In this document: positions 30,863 to 43,656 of the stretch, piece after piece
Numbering within the stretch: the first letter of the stretch is position 1
How the letters are laid out: every line of letters begins with the position of its first letter
Translations under genes and position numbers: made by a program
Assembly (NCBI RefSeq): GCF_011745365.1
Contig: NW_024468909.1
Location: 7,006,001-7,070,000 of the forward strand
Origin: Cryphonectria parasitica EP155
Taxonomy: Eukaryota > Ascomycota > Sordariomycetes > Diaporthales > Cryphonectriaceae
DNA length: 64,000 nt
Direction: 5' to 3'
Notes under the pieces: generated by a model
What the model saw: only the letters and a program-made list of their open reading frames with translations
What the model was told of the DNA's origin: nothing
Databases searched by the model: none

Positions 30863-32535
30863 ATGGTATCCATTTTCACTGCTTCGACACATTCGCAAAC
30901 GGACAAACGAGCAATGGCGTGTCCCAGTCAGGTGTCGGCGTTCAAGCCACGCGGTCTTCGTTTGACACGCCTACCGCTCGAAGTGCTGTTCGAGGTTCTC
31001 GAGGAGGTCACTAACTTCAAAGACCTCCTGTCGCTAATCTCAACATGCCGGGGACTCTACCACGTATTCCTGTACAATAAGCGGTCCACGATGCTACACG
31101 TCGCCTGCAACTACTACGGTCTTTCCACCATGAACATGGCCCTCGGCATTGTCAAGTTTCCCATGTTGTGCGAGCATTCAGCTGAGGTATGTCCACCAAC
31201 TCGGCTCTTTTCAAGTTTCTATGAATATTCACACATGACTAATTCGTACATATCACAGGAACGTACTTTTGACGAGTCCCTTCAAGACATCACGCGCGTC
31301 TTGAACTCATTCACGATGTCGGACACCTGGAAAGCCGATTGGGCTCAATCTGAGCCCAATGCTTGGGAGGTGACCGACAACGTCTACAACCAGCCAACGT
31401 GCAACCAGCATTGTGATGCCGTGCTTGAACACCTCCACCTGTGGCAGACCTCAGGCGCCTTCGTCAGCCGCAACACCAGTGCGAGACACGTGAAGGCAGC
31501 GATGCATCTTCTGGCCACGGCCAGAGATTTCATCGATGACTACGCCCTCAAGTGTCAGGCGCCCAACGCCAGGGGCGCAGCCTACCTGTTCCCCAGGTGG
31601 GCCCACCGCGCTTTCTTGCCAAAGACACCTAACCACGATGCCTTTGCCACCTTGTCCTCCCGCGAGCGTCGTCGCTTCTACCGGGCGACCCTGCAGGCCG
31701 AGCTCTTCAAGCTGGTGTACATGCACACCGGCTCTCAGGACCTATGCGTCTCGTTTCTTACGAGCATTCCGATGTTCCAGGCAGAGGAGATCAGATGCAT
31801 CCTAGAGCAGCAAGAACGCCTCTGGCGCCTGGTCATCTATTGTTTCTTTAGATGGCCATACGACCTCCAGGAACCCAGCGTAAGTCATTCACCCTTTTTT
31901 GGTTCTTCCCACGAATTCCGTTGCTAACAAGCTCACGCTGCTTTCATTAGAGCTTCTCCTTCCGTGTGGTCAGCTGGACCCAACCCGACGGTGTCGTGGT
32001 CGTGACCAGGACTCGTTTCAGTGATTTCGTCATTCTCCGGCATCTTCAGATGCCCGCGCTCTGCCGACTCAACGCAACCAGCCTGGGCCACCTCGTGCGG
32101 ACCCTCAAGGCGCGCCCCACCGTCGAGAAGTGCAGAGAGCTGCGCCGGTTCCTCAGGACGCCTCCCACCACCCCGCTGCGAGCCGACCAGGTCTTCAGCA
32201 TCCGCAACATCGTGTACTACAACTTGGCCGTCCCACCGCACGTGCGACGGCTCCGTGTCGTCTCCCACACGCGCCCACAGGGCAGCTCGGACCCGGTCGA
32301 CTACCCGAATGCCCTCTGGCAGAGCTGGCGCGCGCACCGCCCGTCGGCCCAGTTTCCTGGCCTGGCACACTCGCTCCCCTGGTGGGACTACCCTTTCCGC
32401 AGGTTGGGCTATGTGTTCTGGGATGCTGCTCGTGTGCCTGGGGCTCGATTTGTGAGCCGCAACAGCCTACAACAGCAGCTGCCAGTGTGTCTGGTGGGGT
32501 GGCCTCGCGAGGGCCATATGGTGTCGGATATCTGA
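30863..32535 (+). CDS. F-box protein, about 509 aa
   Basis: Likely exons are 30863..31186, 31259..31879 and 31951..32535. The first intron (72 nt, GTATGT...CTAAT...CACAG) keeps the frame open, so a version retaining it (533 aa) is also possible. The second intron is required. An F-box motif lies at about residues 33-70 (LTRLPLEVLFEVLEEVTNFKDLLSLISTCRGL). The remaining 430 residues are mostly helical, with several Arg-rich and aromatic stretches but no repeat such as WD40 or LRR. F-box proteins link substrates to SCF ubiquitin ligases through Skp1; the substrate is unknown here. This architecture (N-terminal F-box plus lineage-specific body) is common and expanded in fungi. Confidence 0.75.
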
Positions 32536-33366
32536 GCCAGATAGGCTGCGGGCACCATGAAAGAATTCTGGGAAGGCTATTGGGTGCTGTTGACAAAGAG
32601 GGGGGGGGGGGGACGTGTTTGCCGGGTAATACAGAGGGCAACGTGTTGCAATAAAAAAGAAAAGGATCAATGAGAAGAGCTAGGTAAACTGTACAACATA
32701 ACCATACTCGTTGATCATAGCAAAGAATGATAATGAGTAGAGGCCAGGCAAGACAACAAGATCACCAGAAGCCCAAGATGTCATTAAGTATTCTTGAAAT
32801 ACTGAGATGAAGACTAAGTCACGAATGGTACGAACTGACACCTCATATTGCGGGTACAGATTTGTTTCCAAAAGAGCTAGCTTGACGTTTTGACATGAAA
32901 TAATGTGCGATGCCTATCACGAAACATGTATAAATACAAGAATCAGATCACTTGCGCGTCGGGTGAAGACCTGTTATATTCATATGTTCGAGGGCCACTC
33001 CACGGCGACGTGATCCACAATTTGGTAGCTTTTGTTCCCCGCTGCTTGAACGTGTTGCTGTGGGCTGTGAGGAGAATTCCTTGGCCTGAGGGGGGACTGA
33101 CTGACTTGTGACCTCAAGAGTGCATTCGGGTCAGAGTCGACCCCCCACCGCACGATCGTCGTGCTCGGGTCGACATCAACCGCCGCCCTGTCCTCTTGAC
33201 AAGACTTTTCGTTTACGATATGTTTTACTGATAGTGCAGCTTTGACAAAAGAAAAAGACCCCTATAGCCCATCATCTCACACACGTCAAGTATAAGTATC
33301 TACACGCTGTCCTGTGAAAACGAAACAATACTGTACTCGCCAGCCCAAAGCTTTCTCACCACCATC
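32536..33366. other. intergenic, 0.8 kb
   Basis: It has a G13 run at 32600..32612 close after the F-box gene stop. Nothing else is seen. Confidence 0.5.
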
Positions 33367-34474
33367 ATGGCCACTGTCACTCCTCAAAGCCCTCCTCCAC
33401 CATCGGCTCCTTTCAATGTTGCCGGCAAAACCGCGATAGTAACCGGCGCTGGATCTGGTAAGCACAAGAAAAATAGACAAAGAAATCTCTCCGACTTCCT
33501 ATTCCCATCCAAACAAGTAAAATTCTCCCCTGAACGCAAACAGCTGACAAAAAGACCAAGGCATCAACCTCTCCTTCGCCGCCCTTCTCCTCAACCGCAA
33601 ATGCAACGTCGTCCTCGCAGACCTAGCCCTCCGGCCCGAGGCAGAGGACCTCGTCAAAGCACACAGCGACCCCAACAAAACAACCACCTCACGCGCCGTC
33701 TTCGTCAAGACAGACGTGACCTCGTGGCCTGCGCTGGCCCACATGTTCGACGTCGCGCACCGCGAGTTCGGCGGCGTCGACATCGTCTGCCCTGGTGCGG
33801 GTGTGTATGAGCCGCACTGGTCGAGTTTCTGGCACCCGCCCGGCAGCGCTGCGAGCACAGACGCCGTCGACGCGGGCCACTACGCGCTGCTGGACATCAA
33901 CCTGACGCACCCCATCCGAGCGACGCAGCTGGCCATGTCGCGCTGGCTGCACCCCGCCAATCAATCGACGATGACAACGACGACAACGACGACACCCAAG
34001 AGGATCGTGCACATCGGCTCAGTGGCCGGGCAGATGGCCAACCTCAACGCGCCGCTGTATGGGGCCTCCAAGTTCGGAATCACAGGGTTCGTGAGGAGTC
34101 TTGCGCCGCTCGAGGCCAGGCATGGGATCCGTGTCAACGCCGTGGCGCCTGGGGTGGTGCGCACGCCGCTCTGGGAAGAGAATCCGGAGAAGATGGCGTT
34201 TATCGACCCTGCGCAGGACGGCTGGGTGACGCCGGATGAGGTCGCTGTCGCGATGTTGCGGTGTGTCGAGGAGGAAGGGCTCGTGGGTGGGACGATCCTC
34301 GAGGTTGGCAAGGCGCGCACGAGGTGCGTGGAGATGCTGAATGATCCTGGGCCTAGCATGGACCCGAGGGATGGGCTGGTGGTGAGGAATGCGCACGAGG
34401 GGAATGCTATGGTTTGGACATGGCTGGAGGACAGGACCATCTGGGGACAGCCACCATCTCAGTCCGAGTCTTGA
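33367..34474 (+). CDS. short-chain dehydrogenase/reductase, 15-PGDH-like
   Basis: Two exons (33367..33457 and 33561..34474) give 334 aa. The Rossmann start TGAGSGIN (residues 26-33) is rebuilt exactly across the intron, which confirms the splice. Asp51 after strand 2 (VVLADLA) points to NAD(H) rather than NADP(H). Catalytic Ser184 (HIGSVAG) and the YxxxK pair Tyr197/Lys201 are present. The usual NNAG is replaced by CPGAG (about 108-112). The acceptor (GACCAAG) is purine-rich and weak. The C terminus is some 60 residues longer than in classical SDRs. The closest group in memory is fungal 15-hydroxyprostaglandin-dehydrogenase-like enzymes; the real substrate is unknown. Confidence 0.85.
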
Positions 34475-35416
34475 ATTGATCTGTTGATCCTCTATGTATC
34501 ACTTTTCACATCTTCCTCCCGTTCTGTTTTACATGTAGACATGCAGTAATTATTACTAAAGATTAGCTGGTCTGCTGATCCGTAGATTGATTAATAGTCC
34601 AAAGATCTTCACGCTCTTTCTTGAACTTCATCACTATGCTGTGTCGGTGGCGGGCGCCACATTGCGACCTAGGGATCTTGTCGATAGTTACTGATGTAGA
34701 CATTGCGTCTGCCAAAGCAAGTTTCCTAGGTTCTGCTGTTAAGTTCTGGTTTTTCTGGTTTTTTCTAGGGTTCTTACTCTTTCATTTTCATTTCTTCAAG
34801 GTTACATTGTATACTGTAGAGTATCAACTACAACCTTGTGACGACATGGGGTAAGGAACTATCCAGGATCAAGGTCCAGGTTGGCCGTCTCAACACCGAA
34901 CTCTCATGAGGGCATTCCGGGCTACATTGTCACGAGCCCCCGAGGAACGTAACATCGGTACCGAGACGTCCGTGCGACGGTCAAATTTTAGGTGCAGCTG
35001 CACGGAGACAGGGACCTTTCATATGATGGTCGCGGTAAGAAGAGCACGATGATCTTCTGGTCAGGTGTCACTGCATCCTGCGGTCTGCAAGAGGGTGGGT
35101 TTGCGGGGAAGAACGCACGTTTAGGTTTTAGTATAATAGCTATTAGGAGAAAGCCCCCTCCTTAGCCATGATCAATACTATCGTCATCGGTGGAGATCTT
35201 AGTTATGGTAAACTGTCGCTCAACCTAATTTAGTGATCTTGTTCTTCATCTACCCCTCTCGACATCCTGTGGTGCTGCCTCTGGCCGTGGTGACTTACAT
35301 GCAGATGCCCGACGCCTGAAGCACGACAACAATTACTCACAGGAACCCTGGCACTCGTCCATACAACCATTGGCTTTCCAATATACTACTTATTCATCAA
35401 TCATCTCATTGGAAGA
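34475..35416. other. intergenic, 0.9 kb
   Basis: Nothing is seen besides the expected GH92 copy B promoter close to 35416. Confidence 0.5.
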
Positions 35417-38400
35417 ATGTCCTGGTCTGTAACTTCCAAGATCACCGCCCTTGTGGTGGCCTTGGGTCTCCTCGTCCTTGAAGCCTCAGCTCAGACAAAT
35501 TATTCTCAATATGTAAGATTGACTACCTGCGTCCAGCATCTTCATTAGAACTCCTAATCAAGGTCTTATATACAGGTGAATCCGTTTATTGGGGGCTCTG
35601 GCCCATATCCCGGTGAAGCATGTTAGTCACGACCCAAGAAAAGACGTGAGGGCTGGTTGGCGGTGAGACTGATAGATCAAATACTGTACTTTTCAGATGG
35701 AGGCGGTGATATCTTTGTCGGCGGCGCTCTTCCTTTTGGTGTGGTCAAGCTTGGAGCCGACACATGGGAGCCTTTTGGGGCAGACTCAGTCATCAATGGA
35801 GGCTGGACGCCAGAGGGTAATGTCAGTCCACACCTGGGCCGAAAAACTTCCTGCTGTTTTGAAGATTCACTACTGTACTAAAATCTTGAGCAATAATCAG
35901 GTCACAGCTTTCAGCATGATGCACGAGAGCGGAACCGGAGGGGCTCCTAAATACGGTTTGTCAACTCTATCTCATGCTCCGGACGAAGCAATAATACCTA
36001 TTCCAAGTTTGAAGAACTATAAAGCTGACTTCTATCCTAGGCATAATATCTCAAATGCCACTGACAAGCGTTGCGCCTCCAGTCAACGTGCTGGACAACA
36101 CCACGTACTGGCAACGCCGTGTGGTGAACGACACAGCTAGTGTCGGATACTACAGCACCGAACTTCTCAGCGGGGTCAAGGTTGAGCTCTCGGCCGCGAG
36201 GCACTCGGGCATCTTGCAATATACCTTTCCTGCGGGTGAGAAGCACGTCCTGGTCGACCTTTCCCATTACCTACCTTCTGAAAACGGTGGGTACACTAGC
36301 CAGGTCTACCTAGGAGCAGTGGTGGAGGCAGGGCAAGACTCTGCCACCGATAGCAATACGACCCAGTACAAGGGCCATGCGACATATGGTGCAGGCTGGA
36401 ACGAGGGGGCACCCTTCGTCGTCTATTTCTGCGGCGAGTTCGATACAGAGCCAGCCGAGATTCAATACTTCCGCGGGAGAAACACAGAGCCTATGGTCAG
36501 ATACCACACCTTTGACCAGGGAGGAACTCCGCAGGCTGTCTTCTCAGATGCCACGGATAGCAATAGTAGTAGTGTTGGCATCTCGTCCGAAACTACAGGC
36601 GGCCCGTTTGTGCCGGGCGACCGGGTCGGGGTGCTCTTCTCCTGGGCGGACAGCACAGATGAGAGCACTATCATCAGATCACGAGTCGGAATCTCCTTCA
36701 TGTCGGAGGCGGACGCCTGCCAGCAGAAGGATGATGAGATACCCACTTGGGATCTCAGCAGCGTCGTCGAGACCGCTGTAGAGGAGTGGAATGAGGCCGT
36801 CTTCAGCAACATCCAGGTAGCTACGGATGATACGGCCAACACGATTTACCTGACACTGTTGTACTCGTCGCTGTATTTCATGCATCTTATGCCTTCGAAC
36901 AGAACAGGTCAGAATCCGCTTTGGGACTCTGGAGAGCCGTACTGGGATGACTTTTGTAAGTTACTTCCTCACTTGGTCATACATGCAAATGCTAAACACC
37001 TGAAAACACAGATACGCTCTGGGACATCTTCCGCTGCACGGTCAGCCTCTACCACCTACTGCAGCCAGCCGCATACGTAGGCATGGTCCGCAGCCTGATC
37101 GACACCTATGTCTGGGAAGGATACATGCCAGACGGGCGCAGCGGCAACTACAACGGCCTTGTCCAGGGCGGCAGCAACGCAGACAACGTCCTGGCTGACG
37201 CCTACGTCAAGGGTCTCGGGCAAAACACAAGCGACCCTTCCATGTCCATCAACTGGACAACAGGGTACCAAGCCATGCTCAAGGACGCCGAGGTGCAACC
37301 GCAGAACACATTCAGCATCCTCGACCAGCTGGGCAGCGTGAAGGAGGGTCGCGGCTCGCTGTACGACTGGATCCCGCTCGGCTACGTCTCGTTCGACCGC
37401 AGCACGAGGCCTGTCTCCAAGACGGTCGAGTATTCCCTCAACGACTACGCGCTGAGCGTCGTTGCTGCGGGCGAGGGCTCCGCGGCCGATGTCGACAAGT
37501 ATCGGAATCGGTCTGCCGGGTGGCAGAATATCTGGAACGCAGACGTCGAACATGCTGGTTTTACTGGGTTCCTGGCGCCCAAGAACTCTTCTGGCGCCTG
37601 GGAGTCGCCTGATACGTACAACCCGGCGCTCTGTGGTGCGTGTGAGTGGAGCGCCATCAGCTACGAGGCGGTGCCGTTCGAGTATAGCTTTGTCGTTCCC
37701 CACGATATGGAGACACTTATCCAGTTTATGGGAGGAGAGACCGAGTTCGAGAGGAGACTGGATTATATTGTGCGTCCAAATGAAAATCACTACCTCCCGA
37801 GCTTTCGAACCCAGCTAACTTTGGTTGATAATCTCCAGTTCATGCCAAACACGTCAGAACAGAACCTTGATGAGAATGGTGCCGGCATAACAACCATCAT
37901 GAACATTGGGTACGTCCTTCTTCACTCGGCCATTCAGGATGTGGATTGGGCGAAACTTCCAATGATAATTGACTGACAAGACGCACAGTAACGAGCCAGA
38001 CTTTGCCACGCCGTACCTATATCACTACCTCAACAAGCAGTACAAGTCGGTCAACCAGTCTCGTGCCCTGGCCAATGAGTACTTCCACGACGCCCAGTAC
38101 GGTGTTCCAGGCAACAGCGACGCAGGTGCTCTCAACTCGTGGCTCATCTGGCAGATGCTGGGCCTCTACCCTATCGTCACACAGCCCGTCTATCTGCTTG
38201 GCTCGCCCTGGTTCACCGATATCAACATGACCATCAATGGCGACAAGAACCTGCGGATCATCAGCCACACCACGGGAGATGGTGCTCTCCTTGGTCAACA
38301 GGGCTACTTTGTGCAAAGTGTCAAGATCAACGGTCAGGACTGGGACAAGAATTGGTTTACTCATGAGGATGTCATGGTCGACGGCGGGACAATTGAGTTC

Positions 38401-38484
38401 TTTGTGGGGGAGAACATGACAGAGTGGGAGACTGGGGATGTACCGCCGAGCCCGGCACACATTATTCTCGATGAGACGTCTTGA
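35417..38484 (+). CDS. GH92 alpha-1,2-mannosidase, copy B (eight exons)
   Basis: Exons were read as 35417..35512, 35576..35621, 35697..35821, 35901..35955, 36041..36955, 37012..37769, 37839..37909 and 37989..38484. All phases agree, giving 853 aa. A signal peptide ends at LEASA (about residue 25). GH92 hallmarks follow: VNPFIGGSGPYPGEAYGGGD (across the second intron), MMHESGTGGAPKYG, GEPYWDDFYTLWDIFRCTVS, NGLVQGGSNADNVLADAY, GNEPDFATPYLYHY and VPGNSDAGALNSWLIW. The enzyme would be a secreted calcium-dependent alpha-mannosidase like copy A. It differs sharply in intron number and has many diverged blocks, so the duplication is old. The third intron has a GTCAGT donor. Confidence 0.9.
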
Positions 38485-39291
38485 GGGGAACAGAGGGGAA
38501 CTCAGGCTATTGACCTCAGGGTACATCAGAAGGGCCATAATGAATCTCAATACTCATTATGAACTTGATGTGATTAGTGGAATTGTCAGAAAATGTTCGA
38601 GGACTCGTATTTATTCCAACCCCGGCCAGAATCCGAGAAGTCTATCCAATACCAAGTCTCTCCGCAAAGCATCGATTGATTCCCTTCAACACAATACAGT
38701 ACAACAAGAACTCTTCTCTAATTACTCTCAATTCGAACGGGTGAATCTCATTGCCTAGTTTGGTATTCCCCTTTTTGCCGAAACTTGAGCGTCTAGAAAT
38801 CCAAGAGACCATGTTGAAATCTCAATTGACAGACTCCATCTATGTTTAACGTCCTACTTTGCTTGTATTTAGTAGGTGGCCCACTGAGGTGTGATATTTA
38901 CAACTGGAGGAGGAAGACCAGGAACGCCACACTTCGGGCTTAAGTATATAGCTAATCGTTAACTCCGATCCTACCAAAACTCCTTGTCAGCCACAACAGG
39001 ATCAACTGCGCCACACTGACAGGCTATCAGCCTAAATCTCATTCCGGCTTGTTTGAGTGCCTGCTGAATTCACCACTCACACACCACCACAGCTCATAGT
39101 CAAGGAAGAGCATCTGCAAGAAGCCGCGATATCTGCAGTATCCCACCAGAACAACAACACCACCAACGCTGCACCCGTCCTCCCTCTCATTTTTGTGTTT
39201 TCTCATTCTTCATAGGAAATCGAGAGCTTTCTCACCATCGACTGACTCTTCGGAGTCAATCCTCATTCCCTTTCAAACCAACCACCTCGAG
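38485..39291. other. intergenic, 0.8 kb
   Basis: The gtr1 upstream region lies here. A small 106-codon ORF over 38438..38758 is not convincing. Confidence 0.5.
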
Positions 39292-40589
39292 ATGGACCAT
39301 TCTACGCGCGGCCCGCCGCCTGGCGCCGCTCCTTCGTCATCCTCCCACATGGTCTCTGGTGGTCCTGCTGCCGAGATCAAGAAGACCAAGAAGAGAAAGG
39401 TCCTCCTGATGGGCAAGAGCGGGTCGGGCAAGTCAAGTATGAGGAGCATAATATTCTCCAATTACCTTGCCGTCGACACGCGACGCCTGTGAGTCCTTTC
39501 TCTCTGAACGTCCACTGATAATGCTTTGCTGACAAAGTATGTCACATGTAATAAAAAAGTGGTGCGACCATCGACGTCGACCTCTCGCACGTCAAGTTCC
39601 TTGGCAACCTGACGCTCAACCTCTGGGACTGCGGCGGCCAGGAGGCCTTTATGGAGAACTACATCAACCAGCAGCGGGCCCACGTCTTCAGCTCCGTGGG
39701 CGTGCTCATCTACGTCTTCGACATGGAATCCCGCGACATTGACCGCGACCTGGCCACCTACGTCTCCATCGTCTCCGCGCTGGCCCAGTACTCCCCCTCG
39801 GCCAAGGTCTTTGTCCTCATCCACAAGATGGACCTCGTCATGCCCAACACCAAGGAGGCCGTCTTCAACGAGCGCGTGCGCCTCGTGCGCCACAAGACGG
39901 CCGAGGCCCTGCAGAACATGGCCTCCACCGGGCCCGCCCGCATGGACATCCAGCCCTTTGCCACCTCCATCTGGGACCAGTCGCTGTACAAGGCCTGGTC
40001 CAGCATCATCCACGACCTGATCCCCAACCTGGCCATCATCGAGCGCGAGCTGGGCGCCCTGGGCCAGGCCATCGAGGCCGAGGAGATCTTCCTGTACGAG
40101 CGCACCAGCTTCCTCGTCGTGTCCACCTGGAAGTCGGACGAGGCCGCCCGCAACCCCCACCGCGACCGCGAGGAGCGCCTCAGCAACGTCATGAAGACCT
40201 TCAAGAACCGCCTCGCCGCCTGGTCCGGCACCAGCCGCAACTCGGACCAGTTCAAGGAGTTCCAGCTCACCCTCGGCACCCTCTTCAGCTTCGTCATCAT
40301 GACCTTCACCACAAACACCTACATCCAGCTCGTCCTGCCCGCCGGCGAGGCCCGCCTCAACGCCGCCAAGCTCAACACCAGGATCGCCGCCGCCCACTTT
40401 GAGCGCCTCGACTCCCCGCCCGCAAAGGATCACAAGACCCCTGCCGCTGGTGCCGGCGCCGCTGCTAAGAGCAGCCTTGCCGCCGCGATGGGTGGTCTGG
40501 ACTATAGTGGTGACGAACAGGGGCCTGCGCACGGTTACGGCGACTTCGGCGCCAGAGATGGCGGCTCCGCTGCCGCCCCCGCTGCGTGA
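39292..40589 (+). CDS. gtr1: Gtr1/RagA-type GTPase of the EGO-TORC1 pathway
   Basis: Two exons (39292..39488 and 39560..40589) give 408 aa. After a Pro/Ser/Gly-rich start, the P-loop is GKSGSGKS (residues 41-48), switch II is DCGGQE (89-94), and the G4 motif is HKMD, as in RagA/Gtr1 instead of NKxD. The C-terminal half has the Rag roadblock-like domain ([15 protein letters not shown]... [18 protein letters not shown]), followed by an Ala/Gly-rich tail. The upstream in-frame ATG at 39193 was passed over because it adds an unrelated stretch. Gtr1 pairs with Gtr2 on the vacuole to report amino acids to TORC1. The acceptor (ATAAAAAAG) is unusually A-rich. Confidence 0.93.
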
Positions 40590-41613
40590 TAAGGGGGAGA
40601 TGTAGGAGAAGGAGGACGGTGAGGACGGCTATCGACGGGCGAGACTGTAACATTTAACTTTTCAAAGGATTTACGACATGATGATGAATCAAGGAGGAGG
40701 GAAGAGTACCAGCCTCCACCATTGAGAAAAAGGCTCTGGGTCCATGGGGTCCTCTACATTTCGTATCGTATCGCATGGCATGGCATGGCATGGCAAGGCG
40801 ATGTTTTTTGGGTTCTGGATGATATCCCTCCTATTTGCTTTTTCTTTCAAGGACCAAGTAAACCCAACGTAAGGCGTTGGAAGGAATCAGGACTTCAAAT
40901 ATGCTGCTGCTTTTTATCTCCCTTCTTGATTGTGATGCTATGACCATAGCATGAGTGAATAACAAAGCAGAGGACTAGTGCACCTCATTGGATCTCCTGA
41001 ACGTGCAAGTTGGTAATATCCTACAAACACTGACAGAGACGAAGAGAGAGAAGAAAAGTGGTGGGGGGCCTGCAGAGGAGAAAAGTTTCATGTTCTGGCC
41101 ACTCGGCAGAGAGCGTTGGCATCTATGCATCGTGAGCTTCTAATTCCGACGGGATGCCCCGTATCCGACAATTTTGTGCCATGCTCCAAACTCCTGTTAT
41201 CATCGATCCGATCGAGACGTCCTAACCCCCTGGCAGGATCTCGAGCAGAATCCCAAGCGAAAGGCCAATCGTATTCGTGAAGAGGTGGGCGTCACGACCC
41301 TAAACCTCGTATTGGTTGAGATCACAACAAACGCTGCCTTATGCGTGCAGTTCGTCTGGGCCTGGTCAATAGTCCTGTTCCTCCGACGCTTCGATTGCGA
41401 TCGACCTTTGCACGCCACTGACGTCTTGCTTGCCTGCTAGTTCGAACAAACGGTCTTGTTAACTCCATATGCATGCGCTTTCGGACGCTTTCCGATCGCT
41501 TGCACGCTTCCACGTTGATTATCGATGCCACAGCCCATTTATCGTCTTCGTTTCTGCCGCCATCCTTGTTTTCTGTTTCTAGACCACACCTCCTTTACTT
41601 GCTGGCGAGGTGT
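40590..41613. other. intergenic between convergent genes, 1.0 kb
   Basis: No gene is supported. It includes a short GGCAT repeat near 40776..40797. Confidence 0.5.
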
Positions 41614-43022
41614 TTAGGCCCACTTCACGACGGCAATTCCGCCCCTCTTGAAGGCATCAATGTCCTCCAGCTTCTGTTCCCGATCGATATGGTCCTTGCT
41701 TGGGAAGGTCGACTGGATGATGAAGCTACGAGACCTCATCTCAGGTGATGTGTTGCTAGCAAACTGGTAAAGATCGTCGATGGTGTTGCTGAGGTTGAAT
41801 CGGGCGGGAAGACGGGACCCGTCGGGCAGCTGGAAGCGAATAGCAACGGTAGGCTGGCTGTTGTCGACGTTGGACGGGGCTGCAGGTGCAGCAGGGGCCG
41901 TCGCAACGCTGGGGGCGGGGGCAGCCTCCGCAGGTGTCGATGGGCCACTACCAGCACCAGGTACGGGGCTTCCCAGTCGTCGCCCCTGGCCTGCGAAGGG
42001 TCGGTAGATCCGTGGCAGCTGATGCCAGTCCTCCTCGTGTTGCTGCAGCCTCACATCGCACCGCTGACCGTGCTCAACATCCATGAGGTGAAGCGGGGCT
42101 CGGCCAGATCGGATCATCTGGAGGTCCATGGCGTGCTCAGGATCCGAATAGCGGCGCAGAGGGCCATCCTCAATAGAGAAACCATCGCGCCAAAGATGAA
42201 GGGTTCGTGTCACGGTAGGAAGCTCCTCCCGCGCTGGGGGCCCGCGAGGATCGGGGATACGACGAGATTCAGTACCCTCGCCACCGACTGTGACACCTCC
42301 GCCGCGGAAGTTGGAAGAACGAGATGGACCGGGGGTTTCCTCCTCGCTGGTCGCGCGCTTGGCATTGCTGATTACACCTCGTCAGTATATACACGCACTC
42401 AAATACATGTGTATATATACATATATCTTCTGAATAGGTTGTGGCTGTGTTACGTACGCCTTTGCCTTGGCTAGAATATCCTTGATGACGCGCTCAGGAT
42501 CGGCACTGTGGCGCGCGGGATCTTGAACAGCCAGACCAGACTTCTCACCACCAGCAAACAAGTCGCGGGGGCCCTTGCGATCCGAATCATCATCGTTGTC
42601 GTCGTCGTCATCATCTTCATCGTGATCATGGCCAGAACCACTACGCAGGGAGCCCAGGGTGGCCAGACCCTTCTTCTTGACGGGCTTCTTAGAGGAACCG
42701 GAGGGCTGGACAGCGGACTTTGGGGCTGGACGGCCGTCGAGGGTTCGGGGGCCAGTGTAATCTTGGGGGGCGGTGGCCTGGGAGGACGAGCCAGCAGCTG
42801 GTTCTTCGGCTTCTTCCTCGTCATCGGCGAAGAACGAGGCAACGGCCGAAGAGATGTCCCATTTGCTAGCCGTGAGGTATTGAGTAGCCTGCCCCGAGGA
42901 TTGAAGAGGTCAGTACAATCGTGCTCAAAGGCTGGCGAGAATTCTAGGATGTAAGTCACCCTGTCTGCACTGGCTCCAGTTAGCTCGCAGAACTGCACCA
43001 CCAGGTCGTCGTGATCTGCCAT
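41614..43022 (-). CDS. shp1: UBX-domain Cdc48 cofactor Shp1/p47
   Basis: Three exons (43022..42960, 42888..42458 and 42367..41614) give 415 aa. The UBA domain spans the first intron: MADHDDLVVQFCELTGASADR joined to ATQYLTASKWDISSAV. An acidic and Lys-rich linker contains an Asp tract (about 120-135) and a DLFAGGEKSGLAV motif typical of p47. The SEP domain follows (about 210-290, TLHLWRDGFSIEDGPLRRY...), then a Pro/Ala linker and the C-terminal UBX domain (about 335-415, ending KRGGIAVVKWA). Shp1/p47 binds Cdc48/p97 through UBX and SEP and ubiquitin through UBA. It acts in ER and Golgi membrane fusion and protein degradation. Confidence 0.93.
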
Positions 43023-43656
43023 CCTGGCGAGTGTGGTTACTGTGGTCGGTAAGGTGAGTGGTTGCAGTAAGTTTCCTCTTGGGGTACGAGACCAGGGCAA
43101 ATGCTAGACGGGCCCAAAGAGGGAAGTATCGCGGGCCTGATTTGTGTTGAAGAAGAGAAATGGAGAGGGACTGAGGGTTCTTGCTAGGTGGAAAGAAAGG
43201 GAGCTGGCCAGTCTGAAGCTGTGATGACTGAAGTACTGTATGCCAGCAGGTTCACTAATGCAGCGGCTCTGAAGTAGGCGTGTTGGGCGAGCAGTAGGCA
43301 GCTAAAGGGCGACGACTCCCCCGCAATGGCCCGATTTTAGCGACCGCCCCGCTATGACGGAAGCTGTACGGTGGAGGGGGGATGGAAGCTAGTGCCCCCA
43401 CGCCCAAACGCAAACCAAACCGCAGTGCCGCGTCCCTCAGTTCGGCCCGGCAGGCAGCTAGCTCTACACAACAGCTAGCGACGTAACCTCCCCAGGCACT
43501 TGGGTTCCACCACCAACTTGACCTCCTCTTCAACAACAGCAACACCTCCACGCCCACATCCTCTATGATACGCTCGTCTTAATTGACACGTCTGAGCACT
43601 GTCTTCCTCCTCCTTACTCCAGTATTACCTCATCCACAAACAACTTCCAGGCTACA
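43023..43656. promoter_or_regulatory. shared promoter region of divergent shp1 and mim1
   Basis: The two start codons are 634 bp apart and point away from each other, so both promoters must lie here. I see no clear TATA box or named site. Confidence 0.5.

Noticed and set aside
39462..40532. 356-codon minus-strand ORF
   Set aside because: It is antisense to gtr1. Its Gly/Glu/Val-rich content is a codon-bias shadow.
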